DNA from: Lachnospiraceae bacterium
GTDB taxonomy: Bacteria; Bacillota; Clostridia; Lachnospirales; Lachnospiraceae
DNA length: 64,000 nt
Reading direction: 5' to 3'
NCBI GenBank assembly: GCA_015057625.1
Contig: SVDZ01000002.1
Span: forward strand, 323,802 to 387,801
Positions 7,451 to 16,609 of this stretch are shown one piece after another. The position numbers and the translations under genes were made by a program. Every line of letters begins with the position of its first letter. The first letter of the stretch is position 1. A model generated the notes under the pieces. That model saw nothing but the letters and a program-made list of their open reading frames with translations. It had not been told where the DNA came from and ran no database searches.

Positions 7451-9826
7451 TTAGTCGTTATTTAATTTTTTTATATATTCTAAATATTCTTCAGTATAAG
7501 TTGGGTCTGCTTCAATAATTCTGTAGCCGTAATCGTTTACTGAACCCTCAATTTTTGCAGTAAAAGTGCATACTGTAAGATTTTTATCCTGATAGTCCGG
7601 AGAGTAGCCTTTAACTGATATACTACCATCGTCATTTAATTTTGAATCAGTTACAACATAATATGCCATTCCTGGATCACCCATTCCTAAGTAGTATTTA
7701 CCATTGTTGTATTTGACTAAAGTAAAGCCATCAGGAATTGGATTTTCAGATAATGGTTTGTCTGCGAATACTTTTCCTATTTGCTCAACCACATCTTCTG
7801 CAACTACCCAGTAGTCACCTTCTCTGGTATATTTAATTAAGTCGTTTTCTAATAATCTGACTGAAGTATACCAAACCTTTGACCAGAAAGGACTGCTTTT
7901 AGCTGAAGGCTCGTCATCTTTAGCTATTTCTACAGATAAAGCTGCAGTTAAGAATTGTGTAGCAGCATTGTTTTCGTCGGTTACCATTTTAAGAAGATCA
8001 TTTTTTAAATAGTCTTTATATTCATCAGTCATACTAATTTTTGCACTTACAACCTGGTATCCGTATTTGTTGTTGTTTATGTACTTAAGAACCATTTCAT
8101 AATTATATAAAGTAATTCCGTTAAAATCTCCGGTGTTATTAGGAGCACTTGTACCTTTGATAACCATTTCTTCGTTGTCATTTATAGTTTTACTATTTAT
8201 TAGGTATTGGATATCTCCTGGATCTGCAGCATAAATATAATAATTGCCATCTTGTTTACTTATTTCATCAGGATCATTTTTTATGTATTCACTCATTGGT
8301 GTTGGTGTTAATACTTCAGCTATTTGTGCAAGATCGTCTTCTGAAATAATTAAAGATTCATCTCCAAGCTTTATATATGATGGATTAGACCAAGATATTC
8401 TTTGCACTGCCTCGACTAATGAATAGGCGTTAAGTTTTTTTTCATCATATAGACCGGTTGATGTGTCAAATTTCTCTCTTTCTAATGCTGCTACCAAAAT
8501 TTGAGGCAATGTGTCTTCAGTGATAAGAGATTCAAGCATTTCGCCATCACTTTTTGTTGTATCAACTTCGCTACTGGTTGTAGTCTGAATCTCGCTGTTT
8601 TTTGATGTTTTATTATCTGGAGTGCCACATGCAACCATGCTTGCGCTAATTAATACTGTTGTTGCCAATAATGATGCAATAATATATCCCTTTTTCTTGT
8701 TTTTCATATTCATAATGTTTATCATCCTCTCCCTTAAATCGTCTTTTCCCTGGATTAAACCAAATGAAAAAACTATGTTTTCAGCGTCGTTGTATTCACA
8801 CTGTTTCTTTACAATATTTAATATTGATTCGTTGTATTCAATTCTTTCAACTTTTTCTAGACTTCTTACAACTTCATCGTCGCATAGTAATTCGATGTCG
8901 TCATAAGCATTTTTAACCATAAGACGTACAAATGGGTTGAACCACTGTACACTCTTTACAATTACATAGAATACTTTTGTATACATATCATGACGTTTCT
9001 GGTGAAAAAGCTCATGACGTAAAATATATCTTAATCCACTGTAATCATCCATTTCCGGTATTAATATGTTTGGATGAATAATTCCTACAGCCATAGGAGT
9101 GTTGATTTTTTTGCACTGCAAAAATCCAATATTATTTGTGATTCCTACTGTACGTTTTTCGTCCTCAAATAATTTGAGGAGCTTTGGATCTTCAACAGAA
9201 ACACTCCATCTTTGAATATTTTTTTTGTGAAACTGATAAATTAAAAGGTATCCTAAAAGTAATACTGCTGAAACTGATGCCCACACAATAAAAATGTACT
9301 GAAGCATTGTGATTAGGCTGATACTTTTTAATGTAGTTATCACAGTAGAGGCTACACCATTTTTATTAGAAGTAACCTGTGAATTACTATGAGCCTCTGT
9401 ACTGTCAGATGTATCTAAAGTGTTCTCGGTTTTGATATTTGTAGATGACTGGGTTGATGATTTAGAAACATCAGATATCTGTGCATTGTCATTTTCAATA
9501 ACATTACTGTTATTATTAAAGTTGCTATTTTCTGTATTGTTATTTTTTGTATTTTCAGTAAGATTAGCAACTGCTAAATCTGATGAATTCTGTAATTTTT
9601 CATCGGATGTAAAAATGCTTTCGCTTTTTATGATTGGAATTTGAATTCCATATTTATCAGGCATAAAAGAAAAAGGTAAAAGTAATTTTACACCAATGAC
9701 AAAAAATGCAATATATCTCCAACGTCTGGAATATCCCTTAAATAATGGCGTTAACATTAATATGAAAATGATAAAAATACTTAATATAAGGCTGTTAAAA
9801 AACAGATTTGCCATTAATTCTACCAC
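7451..9826 (-). CDS. BlaR1/MecR1-type M56 metallopeptidase sensor, copy 1, with tandem non-PBP sensor domains
   Basis: 791 residues. Membrane segments lie at about 8-28, 36-55, 166-198 and 380-402. A Ser/Asn/Thr-rich outside loop lies between the second and third. The cytoplasmic zinc peptidase has HELFH (H271, E272, H275) and CDDE at 315-318. After the fourth segment comes an extracellular region of about 390 residues made of two related repeats, each with I..DD/E-V..I..V... followed by GNYY or GKYYLGMGDPG. It has none of the SxxK, SxN or KTG motifs of the beta-lactam sensor of BlaR1. The start overlaps nothing but abuts the BlaI stop. Likely role: sense an envelope signal and proteolytically remove the BlaI repressor. 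The ligand is unknown. Confidence 0.88.
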   Translation of the reverse strand: MVELMANLFFNSLILSIFIIFILMLTPLFKGYSRRWRYIAFFVIGVKLLLPFSFMPDKYGIQIPIIKSESIFTSDEKLQNSSDLAVANLTENTKNNNTENSNFNNNSNVIENDNAQISDVSKSSTQSSTNIKTENTLDTSDSTEAHSNSQVTSNKNGVASTVITTLKSISLITMLQYIFIVWASVSAVLLLGYLLIYQFHKKNIQRWSVSVEDPKLLKLFEDEKRTVGITNNIGFLQCKKINTPMAVGIIHPNILIPEMDDYSGLRYILRHELFHQKRHDMYTKVFYVIVKSVQWFNPFVRLMVKNAYDDIELLCDDEVVRSLEKVERIEYNESILNIVKKQCEYNDAENIVFSFGLIQGKDDLRERMINIMNMKNKKKGYIIASLLATTVLISASMVACGTPDNKTSKNSEIQTTTSSEVDTTKSDGEMLESLITEDTLPQILVAALEREKFDTSTGLYDEKKLNAYSLVEAVQRISWSNPSYIKLGDESLIISEDDLAQIAEVLTPTPMSEYIKNDPDEISKQDGNYYIYAADPGDIQYLINSKTINDNEEMVIKGTSAPNNTGDFNGITLYNYEMVLKYINNNKYGYQVVSAKISMTDEYKDYLKNDLLKMVTDENNAATQFLTAALSVEIAKDDEPSAKSSPFWSKVWYTSVRLLENDLIKYTREGDYWVVAEDVVEQIGKVFADKPLSENPIPDGFTLVKYNNGKYYLGMGDPGMAYYVVTDSKLNDDGSISVKGYSPDYQDKNLTVCTFTAKIEGSVNDYGYRIIEADPTYTEEYLEYIKKLNND

Positions 9827-10201
9827 TTAGTTTTCCTCCTTGAACCCGTCAATTAAATCTTGCAATTCATTTAATTGCTTCTTACTTGGCTTCTTACCTG
9901 AATATAAAGCTACCATAAAATTGGTAATAGAGTTGTTGTACATTTTTTCTAAAACCGATTTGCTCTCTTCCTGAAGATAATTCTCCTGTGAAATCAGAGC
10001 TTCATAGATATTTTGTTTTCCATTTTTCTCAACCTTTACAAAACCTTTTTTCTCCAATCTGGAAAGCAGAGATAAAATAGTTGTAGCCGACCACTCACCG
10101 CTGTTGCTGAGTGCACCTTCTATCTCCATACGAGTTGCTTTTGTTCCTAATTTCCAGATTGCTATCATTATGTCTAATTCTGAATCGGGTAATCGTTTCA
10201 T
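9827..10201 (-). CDS. blaI: BlaI/MecI-type repressor, copy 1
   Basis: 124 residues with the BlaI/MecI winged-helix pattern: LPDSELDIMIAIWKLGTKATRMEIEGAL, then WSATTILSLLSRLEKKGFV, and a C-terminal dimerisation helix. It should bind the TACA-type dyads upstream of the operon (11368-11449) and be inactivated by cleavage when the neighbouring M56 protein is stimulated. The protein is identical to the copy at 13843-14217; the DNA differs at only a few positions. The ORF ends directly against the M56 start codon. AGGTG-type site upstream of ATG. Confidence 0.93.
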   Translation of the reverse strand: MKRLPDSELDIMIAIWKLGTKATRMEIEGALSNSGEWSATTILSLLSRLEKKGFVKVEKNGKQNIYEALISQENYLQEESKSVLEKMYNNSITNFMVALYSGKKPSKKQLNELQDLIDGFKEEN

Positions 10202-10253
10202 GGGTATACACCTCCATAAATAATTGTTATGTGTTTTTGATTAAAATCAATGC

Positions 10254-11318
10254 TTAAGAAACAAACCATTTGCTGATTTCAGTTTCTGTTCCCTTCTTGT
10301 TTATGCAGTTACAAATCATGTCGTAGAAATCCCCATTTTCTTCTTCACAGTATCCAGAAATATAAATTACTTTACCAAGTTTGTTAGTAAATACTAATGC
10401 GCTGCAAGAAGAATCACTGACAAGCTTTTTGTTGGTATAACTGTATACTTTTTTAGATTTTAATGTTTTGGTATCTAATCTGTATATTGAACAAGTTTTA
10501 TCTTTACTCTTGTTGTAGTAAATGTATTTGCCACATACTGTAAAGAAATTTGTTTTAATATTTTTTACTAATTCCCCTTTTTTATTAGTAATTTTAATGT
10601 GGTCTGTATATTCTGTTTCAGGATAAATTCCATAGTATTCCCAGATTGAATAGAAATTATATTTTTTGTTTTTGTATACAGCATAATCAACTTTTTTCGC
10701 ACCTTTTCCTTTGAAACTGATTCTGTAATATTTTTTGTTCATATTGTCGCTTGAGTATTTTTCTACATAAAGATATTTTTCATCAGTGTACATTCTTGTG
10801 ACTTTTTTGTTTTTGTATACGAGTTTGCTATTTGTTCCATCAGGATTCATTTTATATACTGATCCATATAAAGAGCCCTTTTCACCATCGATTTTTGTCA
10901 TTTTTGGTTTGATATAGTAAATCTTACCTTTGTGATATATCATATCTTTTCCTTTGACGAGAACTTTGAGATCACTTCCATCTTTGTTCATTGAATAGAT
11001 ATAGTTTACAGATGATACGAATCCTGCGTAACCGCCATATGTTGTAGATGCATATTTGTTAGCTTCAATCAAAAGCTTGTCTCCACAAACAATAACTGAT
11101 TTAATTCCCTTTATTTCACCGTTTGAATATAATACTTTTGTTTCACCGGTTTTGCTGTCGTATCGTACTAACTGAGTAGTTTCAAAATTTGGTGCCACCA
11201 TGTACATATAACGATCATCAACGTTTAAATTGTTCTGCTTTTCGTAAGCTGAAACTGTACTTGCCATTCCAATTGTTAATACCATCATTATGACTGCTAA
11301 AATAATTGACTTTTTCAT
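10254..11318 (-). CDS. Secreted beta-propeller-like protein (DUF5050-like), copy 1
   Basis: 354 residues. A signal peptide covers about residues 1-24 (lysines, a hydrophobic run, then STVSA). The rest is a series of about 40-residue repeats with the pattern yiY..N-DG-s.L..L......m.Y..GkiYYi, for example YSMNKDGSDLKVLVKGKDM and KMNPDGTNSKLVYKNKK. This is typical of DUF5050/TolB-like propellers. It is the first gene behind a BlaI-controlled promoter, so it is likely the main output of the signal or a ligand-binding partner of the M56 sensor. From about residue 43 onward it is identical to the second copy; the signal peptide and the next 20 residues differ. Confidence 0.8.
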   Translation of the reverse strand: MKKSIILAVIMMVLTIGMASTVSAYEKQNNLNVDDRYMYMVAPNFETTQLVRYDSKTGETKVLYSNGEIKGIKSVIVCGDKLLIEANKYASTTYGGYAGFVSSVNYIYSMNKDGSDLKVLVKGKDMIYHKGKIYYIKPKMTKIDGEKGSLYGSVYKMNPDGTNSKLVYKNKKVTRMYTDEKYLYVEKYSSDNMNKKYYRISFKGKGAKKVDYAVYKNKKYNFYSIWEYYGIYPETEYTDHIKITNKKGELVKNIKTNFFTVCGKYIYYNKSKDKTCSIYRLDTKTLKSKKVYSYTNKKLVSDSSCSALVFTNKLGKVIYISGYCEEENGDFYDMICNCINKKGTETEISKWFVS

Positions 11319-11367
11319 AATAATCCTCCCTGACTATTGAATAAAAATTTGTTTTTTTTGTTCATCT

Positions 11368-11449
11368 TCTACATATGTCGAATATTGATTACAATGTTAT
11401 TCTACAACTGTCGAAATAAGATGTCAACACTTTTTTCTACATTTGTAGA
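11368..11449 (-). promoter_or_regulatory. BlaI-regulated promoter, copy 1 (three operators)
   Basis: Minus-strand promoter TTGACA (11422-11427), 17-base spacer, TAGAAT (11399-11404). Three BlaI/MecI-like dyads of the form TCTACA..TGT(A/C)GA lie at 11368-11381, 11401-11414 and 11436-11449. They fall downstream of, over, and upstream of the core promoter. The upstream one begins only 5 bases past the end of the second M56 gene, so the two operons are packed head to tail with no terminator between them. Confidence 0.8.
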
Positions 11450-11454
11450 AAAAA

Positions 11455-13842
11455 TTATTGTCTAAAAATATCTCTTAGAACCCAGTTAAAATAAGGGTTT
11501 TTTGATGTGCTACGGACTGTTATTATATACTTTGTGCCATCTGTATTATGCTCGAATTGACCATTTTCATTATCAACGTATCCATAGGTGAAAGCAACTT
11601 CGTTGCTGTTTTCATAATAACTGTATTCCAATTCTTTAAATGTGCCCTTAGTCATTTCAGGAGTGAACTTCTTTGGAATAATGTATATTTCTTTAGTGTT
11701 ATCATAAGTTATGTTATATCCTTCCGGAATTGTTTTTGCAGAAAATGACTTGTTGAAAAATGATTCCGCAATTATATCAACATCAGATTTCTTTACACTG
11801 AGATAATTATTGTCTACTTCTTCTATTTGAGGCCATTCAATTTTTGTAGTCTTGTTTTTAGAGTAAACATAGTTGCCCCACAATATTACAGTCTCCCAAA
11901 ATGGGTATTTTGGATGAGCTTTGTAGTTGTTGCCCGGAAATATTTCTTCTTTTGTAGCAAATAAAATAGAAATCAGCAGATCTCCAAAGGCTTCTTCATT
12001 AATATCCTTCTGCCATTGCTTTACAATTTGTATTTTTTTATCCTGCTTCTCTTTTGAATCTCTCTCATTTTCGTTTTGTATTTGCTTAAATTCATCTGTT
12101 TCAGTTAAATTAAGAGTTTTGATTTGATATTCGTAAAAGGTATCAGGCTTATTTCTCAGTGTAATAGCAAATGTATATGCAGCGTATTCATAGGGAACTT
12201 CTTTTGTATAATCTGTATATTTAATTGTGCCATTGATAACCATTTCATTATTGTTGTTGATATCATAACATTCAAAAACATATTGTGTGTTGCCTGGATC
12301 TCCTGCCGCGAAATAGTATTTACCATCCTTGTATTGTATTCCAAAATCTTCAGGAATGGTATCTTCAGTTAACGGTGTGGTAGCTAATACATTTCCAATT
12401 TGGTTTATATCAGATTCTTTTACTATAAAGTGAGTGTCTGTCATATCTACTATTTTAGAATTGACCCATGTCATTCTTGCAACTGTATTTGAAACGGCAG
12501 CCCAATACTTGTTATTTATTGTTAACTCTGTTCTTTCAACATCTAAAGCAGAAGATAAAATTACTGATAAATTCTTATCTTCCATTGCCGTTTTTAATTT
12601 TTGAACTGCCAGTTCTTTTTCATTTACTATTTTAGTGTTGGTATTATTTATATTATTATTAGATCTTGAATTATCTACATTTGCAAAGGCGATGATACTT
12701 GCACTGGATAGAATTAAGACAGAGAGAACAATTGCGAACCAATAGCCTTTCTTTTTACCGGTGGAATACATGATGTTCAGCATTCTTTCTTTCAAGTCGT
12801 TCTTTTCCTGAATTAGTCCGAAAGAAAAGACGATGTTTCTGGCATCCTCATATTCACATTGCCGTCTTACAATATTTAATATTGATTCGTTGTACTGAAT
12901 GCGCTGTTTCTTTTCAAGACTTTTAACTACTTCATCGTCGCATAACAGTTCAATATCGTCATAGGCATATCTGACCATGAGACGCACTAAAGGGTTGAAC
13001 CATTGTACGCTCTTTATGACGACGTAGAAAAGTTTGGTGTACATATCGTGATGGCTTTGGTGTACCAGCTCATGACGTAATATATATCTTAATCCGCTGT
13101 AATCATCCATATAAGGAATTAATATAGATGGATGAAGAATTCCAACAGCCATGGGAGTGTTTATTTTTTTACAATGCAAAAATGCTATTTGGTGTTTTAT
13201 TCCAAGAGCTTCTTTTTCTTCATTAAATATTTGAAGGAGTTCAGGTTTTTCTACAGGCTCACTCCAATGTTTTATTGTTCTTTTATGATAACTGTAAATA
13301 ATAAAGTAAACTAACAATAATAGTATAGAAACAATCACCCAGAGAATTAATGCCAGAGGAAGAACCAGTTTAATCCCGTAATTATTTATCTGTACTATTA
13401 AGTTGTCGACAAAACCAGGCTCTTTAGGAACTTCCTGCTCGCTGACTTTCTTTTGTTCTGGTTTAGATGAATTCTCAACTCTTGTCATAACTGCATTATT
13501 TAAAACGGAATTAAAAGACAAATCATCAGTTTCATCAGATATATAGTTATTTGAACTGTCATCTGTCTGAAACGGATTTATAATGTCTGACACATCTGAC
13601 AGATTATCTATTTTTTTATCTGAAATATAACTCTTTTCAATTTGACGGATAGGTATATGTATACCGATATCTTTAGGGATGAAGGAAAATGGTAATAATA
13701 GTTTTATTCCAATGATGAGAAATGCAATATATCTCCAGCGTCTGGAATATCCCTTAAATAATGGCGTTAACATTAATATGAAAATGATAAAAATACTTAA
13801 TATAAGGCTGTTAAGAAACAGATTTGCCATTAATTCTACCAC
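11455..13842 (-). CDS. BlaR1/MecR1-type M56 metallopeptidase sensor, copy 2
   Basis: 795 residues, the paralogue of the gene at 7451-9826. Four membrane segments are visible (about 8-28, 36-55, 158-183, 365-388). The zinc peptidase keeps HELVH (H257, E258, H261) and LLCDDE. The first 41 residues match copy 1 except one. The outside loop and the extracellular C-terminal half are strongly diverged, though the two-repeat plan (GKYYFAAGDPGNTQY) is still recognisable. No penicillin-binding motifs are present. It begins immediately after its BlaI gene. The divergence pattern suggests a different ligand read by the same repressor. Confidence 0.87.
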   Translation of the reverse strand: MVELMANLFLNSLILSIFIIFILMLTPLFKGYSRRWRYIAFLIIGIKLLLPFSFIPKDIGIHIPIRQIEKSYISDKKIDNLSDVSDIINPFQTDDSSNNYISDETDDLSFNSVLNNAVMTRVENSSKPEQKKVSEQEVPKEPGFVDNLIVQINNYGIKLVLPLALILWVIVSILLLLVYFIIYSYHKRTIKHWSEPVEKPELLQIFNEEKEALGIKHQIAFLHCKKINTPMAVGILHPSILIPYMDDYSGLRYILRHELVHQSHHDMYTKLFYVVIKSVQWFNPLVRLMVRYAYDDIELLCDDEVVKSLEKKQRIQYNESILNIVRRQCEYEDARNIVFSFGLIQEKNDLKERMLNIMYSTGKKKGYWFAIVLSVLILSSASIIAFANVDNSRSNNNINNTNTKIVNEKELAVQKLKTAMEDKNLSVILSSALDVERTELTINNKYWAAVSNTVARMTWVNSKIVDMTDTHFIVKESDINQIGNVLATTPLTEDTIPEDFGIQYKDGKYYFAAGDPGNTQYVFECYDINNNNEMVINGTIKYTDYTKEVPYEYAAYTFAITLRNKPDTFYEYQIKTLNLTETDEFKQIQNENERDSKEKQDKKIQIVKQWQKDINEEAFGDLLISILFATKEEIFPGNNYKAHPKYPFWETVILWGNYVYSKNKTTKIEWPQIEEVDNNYLSVKKSDVDIIAESFFNKSFSAKTIPEGYNITYDNTKEIYIIPKKFTPEMTKGTFKELEYSYYENSNEVAFTYGYVDNENGQFEHNTDGTKYIITVRSTSKNPYFNWVLRDIFRQ

Positions 13843-14217
13843 TTAGTTTTCCTCCTTGAACCCGTCAATTAAATCCTGCAATTCATTTAATTGCTTCTTA
13901 CTTGGCTTCTTACCTGAATATAAAGCCACCATAAAATTGGTAATAGAGTTGTTGTACATTTTTTCTAAAACCGATTTGCTCTCTTCCTGAAGATAATTCT
14001 CCTGTGAAATCAGAGCTTCATAGATATTTTGTTTTCCATTTTTCTCAACCTTTACAAAACCTTTTTTCTCCAATCTGGAAAGCAGAGATAAAATAGTTGT
14101 AGCCGACCACTCACCGCTGTTGCTGAGTGCACCTTCTATCTCCATACGAGTTGCTTTTGTTCCTAATTTCCAGATTGCTATCATTATGTCTAATTCTGAA
14201 TCGGGTAATCGTTTCAT
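13843..14217 (-). CDS. blaI: BlaI/MecI-type repressor, copy 2
   Basis: 124 residues, identical in sequence to the protein encoded at 9827-10201, with the same winged-helix and leucine-rich dimerisation parts. Because the repressors are identical, they must form one pool acting on both operator sets (11368-11449 and 15383-15464). It lies in the order propeller-blaI-M56 with a 52-base gap after the propeller gene and no gap before the M56 gene. The near-perfect DNA identity points to recent duplication or gene conversion. Confidence 0.93.
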   Translation of the reverse strand: MKRLPDSELDIMIAIWKLGTKATRMEIEGALSNSGEWSATTILSLLSRLEKKGFVKVEKNGKQNIYEALISQENYLQEESKSVLEKMYNNSITNFMVALYSGKKPSKKQLNELQDLIDGFKEEN

Positions 14218-14269
14218 GGGTATACACCTCCATAAATAATTGTTATGTGTTTTTGATTAAAATCAATGC

Positions 14270-15334
14270 TTAAGAAACAAACCATTTGCTGATTTCAGTT
14301 TCTGTTCCCTTCTTGTTTATGCAGTTACAAATCATGTCGTAGAAATCCCCATTTTCTTCTTCACAGTATCCAGAAATATAAATTACTTTACCAAGTTTGT
14401 TAGTAAATACTAATGCGCTGCAAGAAGAATCACTGACAAGCTTTTTGTTGGTATAACTGTATACTTTTTTAGATTTTAATGTTTTGGTATCTAATCTGTA
14501 TATTGAACAAGTTTTATCTTTACTCTTGTTGTAGTAAATGTATTTGCCACATACTGTAAAGAAATTTGTTTTAATATTTTTTACTAATTCCCCTTTTTTA
14601 TTAGTAATTTTAATGTGGTCTGTATATTCTGTTTCAGGATAAATTCCATAGTATTCCCAGATTGAATAGAAATTATATTTTTTGTTTTTGTATACAGCAT
14701 AATCAACTTTTTTCGCACCTTTTCCTTTGAAACTGATTCTGTAATATTTTTTGTTCATATTGTCGCTTGAGTATTTTTCTACATAAAGATATTTTTCATC
14801 AGTGTACATTCTTGTGACTTTTTTGTTTTTGTATACGAGTTTGCTATTTGTTCCATCAGGATTCATTTTATATACTGATCCATATAAAGAGCCCTTTTCA
14901 CCATCGATTTTTGTCATTTTTGGTTTGATATAGTAAATCTTACCTTTGTGATATATCATATCTTTTCCTTTGACGAGAACTTTGAGATCACTTCCATCTT
15001 TGTTCATTGAATAGATATAGTTTACAGATGATACGAATCCTGCGTAACCGCCATATGTTGTAGATGCATATTTGTTAGCTTCAATCAAAAGCTTGTCTCC
15101 ACAAACAATAACTGATTTAATTCCCTTTATTTCACCGTTTGAATATAATACTTTTGTTTCACCGGTTTTGCTGTCGTATCGTACTAACTGAGTAGTTTCA
15201 AAATTTGGTGCTATTACATACATGTACTTTCCATCTGTGTTCAGATTGTTCTGCTTTTCATGAGCTGAAACCGTATTTGACATTCCAAGTGTTAATGCCA
15301 TCATTAATAATGCTAAAATAATTGACTTTTTCAT
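14270..15334 (-). CDS. Secreted beta-propeller-like protein (DUF5050-like), copy 2
   Basis: 354 residues with a signal peptide ending near NTVSA and the same propeller-like repeats as the copy at 10254-11318. Residues from about 43 to the end are identical to that copy. The first 42 differ at many positions (for example TDGKYMYVIAP against VDDRYMYMVAP). First gene of the second BlaI-controlled operon, with a GGAGG site directly before the ATG. The function is unknown; an exported binding or structural protein is likely. Confidence 0.8.
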   Translation of the reverse strand: MKKSIILALLMMALTLGMSNTVSAHEKQNNLNTDGKYMYVIAPNFETTQLVRYDSKTGETKVLYSNGEIKGIKSVIVCGDKLLIEANKYASTTYGGYAGFVSSVNYIYSMNKDGSDLKVLVKGKDMIYHKGKIYYIKPKMTKIDGEKGSLYGSVYKMNPDGTNSKLVYKNKKVTRMYTDEKYLYVEKYSSDNMNKKYYRISFKGKGAKKVDYAVYKNKKYNFYSIWEYYGIYPETEYTDHIKITNKKGELVKNIKTNFFTVCGKYIYYNKSKDKTCSIYRLDTKTLKSKKVYSYTNKKLVSDSSCSALVFTNKLGKVIYISGYCEEENGDFYDMICNCINKKGTETEISKWFVS

Positions 15335-15382
15335 AATAATCCTCCCTGACTATCAATTTAAATTAAGTTTGTTGTTTTATCT

Positions 15383-15474
15383 TCTACATATGTCGAATAT
15401 TGATCACAATGTTATTCTACAACTGTCGAAATAAGATGTCAACACTTTTTTCTACAAATGTAGAAAAAAGTGTC
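15383..15474 (-). promoter_or_regulatory. BlaI-regulated promoter, copy 2 (three operators)
   Basis: Minus-strand TTGACA (15437-15442), 17-base spacer, TAGAAT (15414-15419). Dyads lie at 15383-15396, 15416-15429 and 15451-15464 (TCTACAAATGTAGA). The last one is the core of a longer perfect inverted repeat from 15443 to 15474, with 15-bp arms acacttttttctaca and tgtagaaaaaagtgt. That longer repeat is absent in copy 1. It may add operator affinity or act as a terminator. Confidence 0.8.
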
Positions 15475-15492
15475 TTATATTTTAATAATACA

Positions 15493-15533
15493 AAAAGCAC
15501 ACCAAGATTACTTGCAATCATCGGTGTGCTTTT
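15493..15533 (-). terminator. Intrinsic terminator of the DUF4177-like gene
   Basis: Arms aaaagcacacc (15493-15503) and ggtgtgctttt (15523-15533) with an inner gatt/aatc pairing. On the minus strand it is followed by T-rich sequence. It lies 30 bases after the stop of the gene at 15563. Confidence 0.8.
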
Positions 15534-15562
15534 GCTTACAATAGAGATGTAGTTATATCATA

Positions 15563-15817
15563 CTATATTTTTTCAAATACAAGTGTAGCTTGGATTCGGT
15601 CGCCCCCCATTAGACCTTTACTTCCGCCATTTGACGTTGTAATTGTGTGAAGACGATATCCTTTCGCTGCTTGCTCATTAAGTACTTTTTCCAGCTCTGT
15701 TAAGTTTCCGGAACCCGTACCTAATAATTTTTCTTTCAAAGTCACCTGCATTACTACATAATTAAGTTCATTCCCGGAAGCTCCTGAAAATGAAGATTCG
15801 CTTAATCCAAATGCCAT
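15563..15817 (-). CDS. Small DUF4177-like protein
   Basis: 84 residues. The pattern NYVVMQVTLKEKLLGTGSGN, then LEKVLNEQAAKGYRLHTIT, then a final ATLVFEKI resembles the DUF4177 family of small alpha/beta proteins. No signal or membrane segment is visible. A strong AAAGGAGG site precedes the ATG, and the gene has its own terminator, so it is monocistronic. The function is unknown. A gutted relic with the same last residues lies at 7176-7196, on the far side of the duplicated BlaI/BlaR region. Confidence 0.7.
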   Translation of the reverse strand: MAFGLSESSFSGASGNELNYVVMQVTLKEKLLGTGSGNLTELEKVLNEQAAKGYRLHTITTSNGGSKGLMGGDRIQATLVFEKI

Positions 15818-15953
15818 AACAAATTCCTCCTTTCATCGTGAAAAATATTATCCATTATTAAATAATCCAAACTAAATTATAAATATATTTTAACATTTCA
15901 CATATACAAATTAAAGGAAAATGTTATATAGATTTAAATATTTTATATTCATC

Positions 15954-16451
15954 TTATATCTTATTAAAAATGTCTCCATCTTTAAGTTTAACAAAATGGT
16001 AATTAGTGGAGTCCTTTTCTATGTATATAAGTTTCCCGTTTTCAATTTTGTAGTAGTTTTTTTGAATAATAAGAATATTATCATTAATTCTACATTTTCC
16101 TGTGTGTATAAAGCTGCTTATTGGTGTTTCGTAAGCTGTGAATTCTCCGTTTTCATCAATTGTTATAGTAAAATCAATAAGTTCTTTTGGAACGCTATCG
16201 TCAAAATCTCTTTTAGAAGTATCTAAAAGATAAGTTCCTGCAATGTCGGATAGAGAATAGGACTCGCTTTTTGTGGTCGTGCCATTTTTTTTATCCATGT
16301 CATTATTTGAAACTGTGTTTTCTGTAGTTGAAGTTTTTGGTACTACTCTTTCTTTAACACTTGACACTGTATGTTTATTTGCAAAATTAATTAAGAAAAT
16401 TACTAAAATAAACACTGTGATTATAATTATAGATTTTATTTTGTTTTTCAT
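15954..16451 (-). CDS. Membrane-anchored hypothetical protein
   Basis: I use the ATG at 16451 (165 residues) because GAGGTG lies just upstream; an in-frame ATG at 16490 has no such site. One hydrophobic segment (residues 5-25, IKSIIIITVFILVIFLINFA) anchors a Ser/Thr-rich linker. A beta-rich domain follows (about 70-165) with SDIAGTYLLDTSK and TITIDENGEFTAYETPISS, which is reminiscent of small lipocalin-like or copper-resistance-type extracellular domains. No family can be named. It probably faces the outside of the cell. Confidence 0.65.
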   Translation of the reverse strand: MKNKIKSIIIITVFILVIFLINFANKHTVSSVKERVVPKTSTTENTVSNNDMDKKNGTTTKSESYSLSDIAGTYLLDTSKRDFDDSVPKELIDFTITIDENGEFTAYETPISSFIHTGKCRINDNILIIQKNYYKIENGKLIYIEKDSTNYHFVKLKDGDIFNKI

Positions 16452-16609
16452 ATTGAATTCACCTCTTTTTCTTATCTTGTGAGTTTTCATTTATTTATAA
16501 TTTGATTCTAAAATATAATTCTTAAGAAAATATTTTGATATTGATGTTATTTGTTTAATTAAAGAAGAAATATTAATGATGAAAACACGATTAGATGGTT
16601 ATATTGGGT

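Noticed and set aside
7451..15334. Beta-lactam resistance locus
   Set aside because: The BlaR1-like proteins lack penicillin-binding motifs and no beta-lactamase or PBP2a gene is adjacent.
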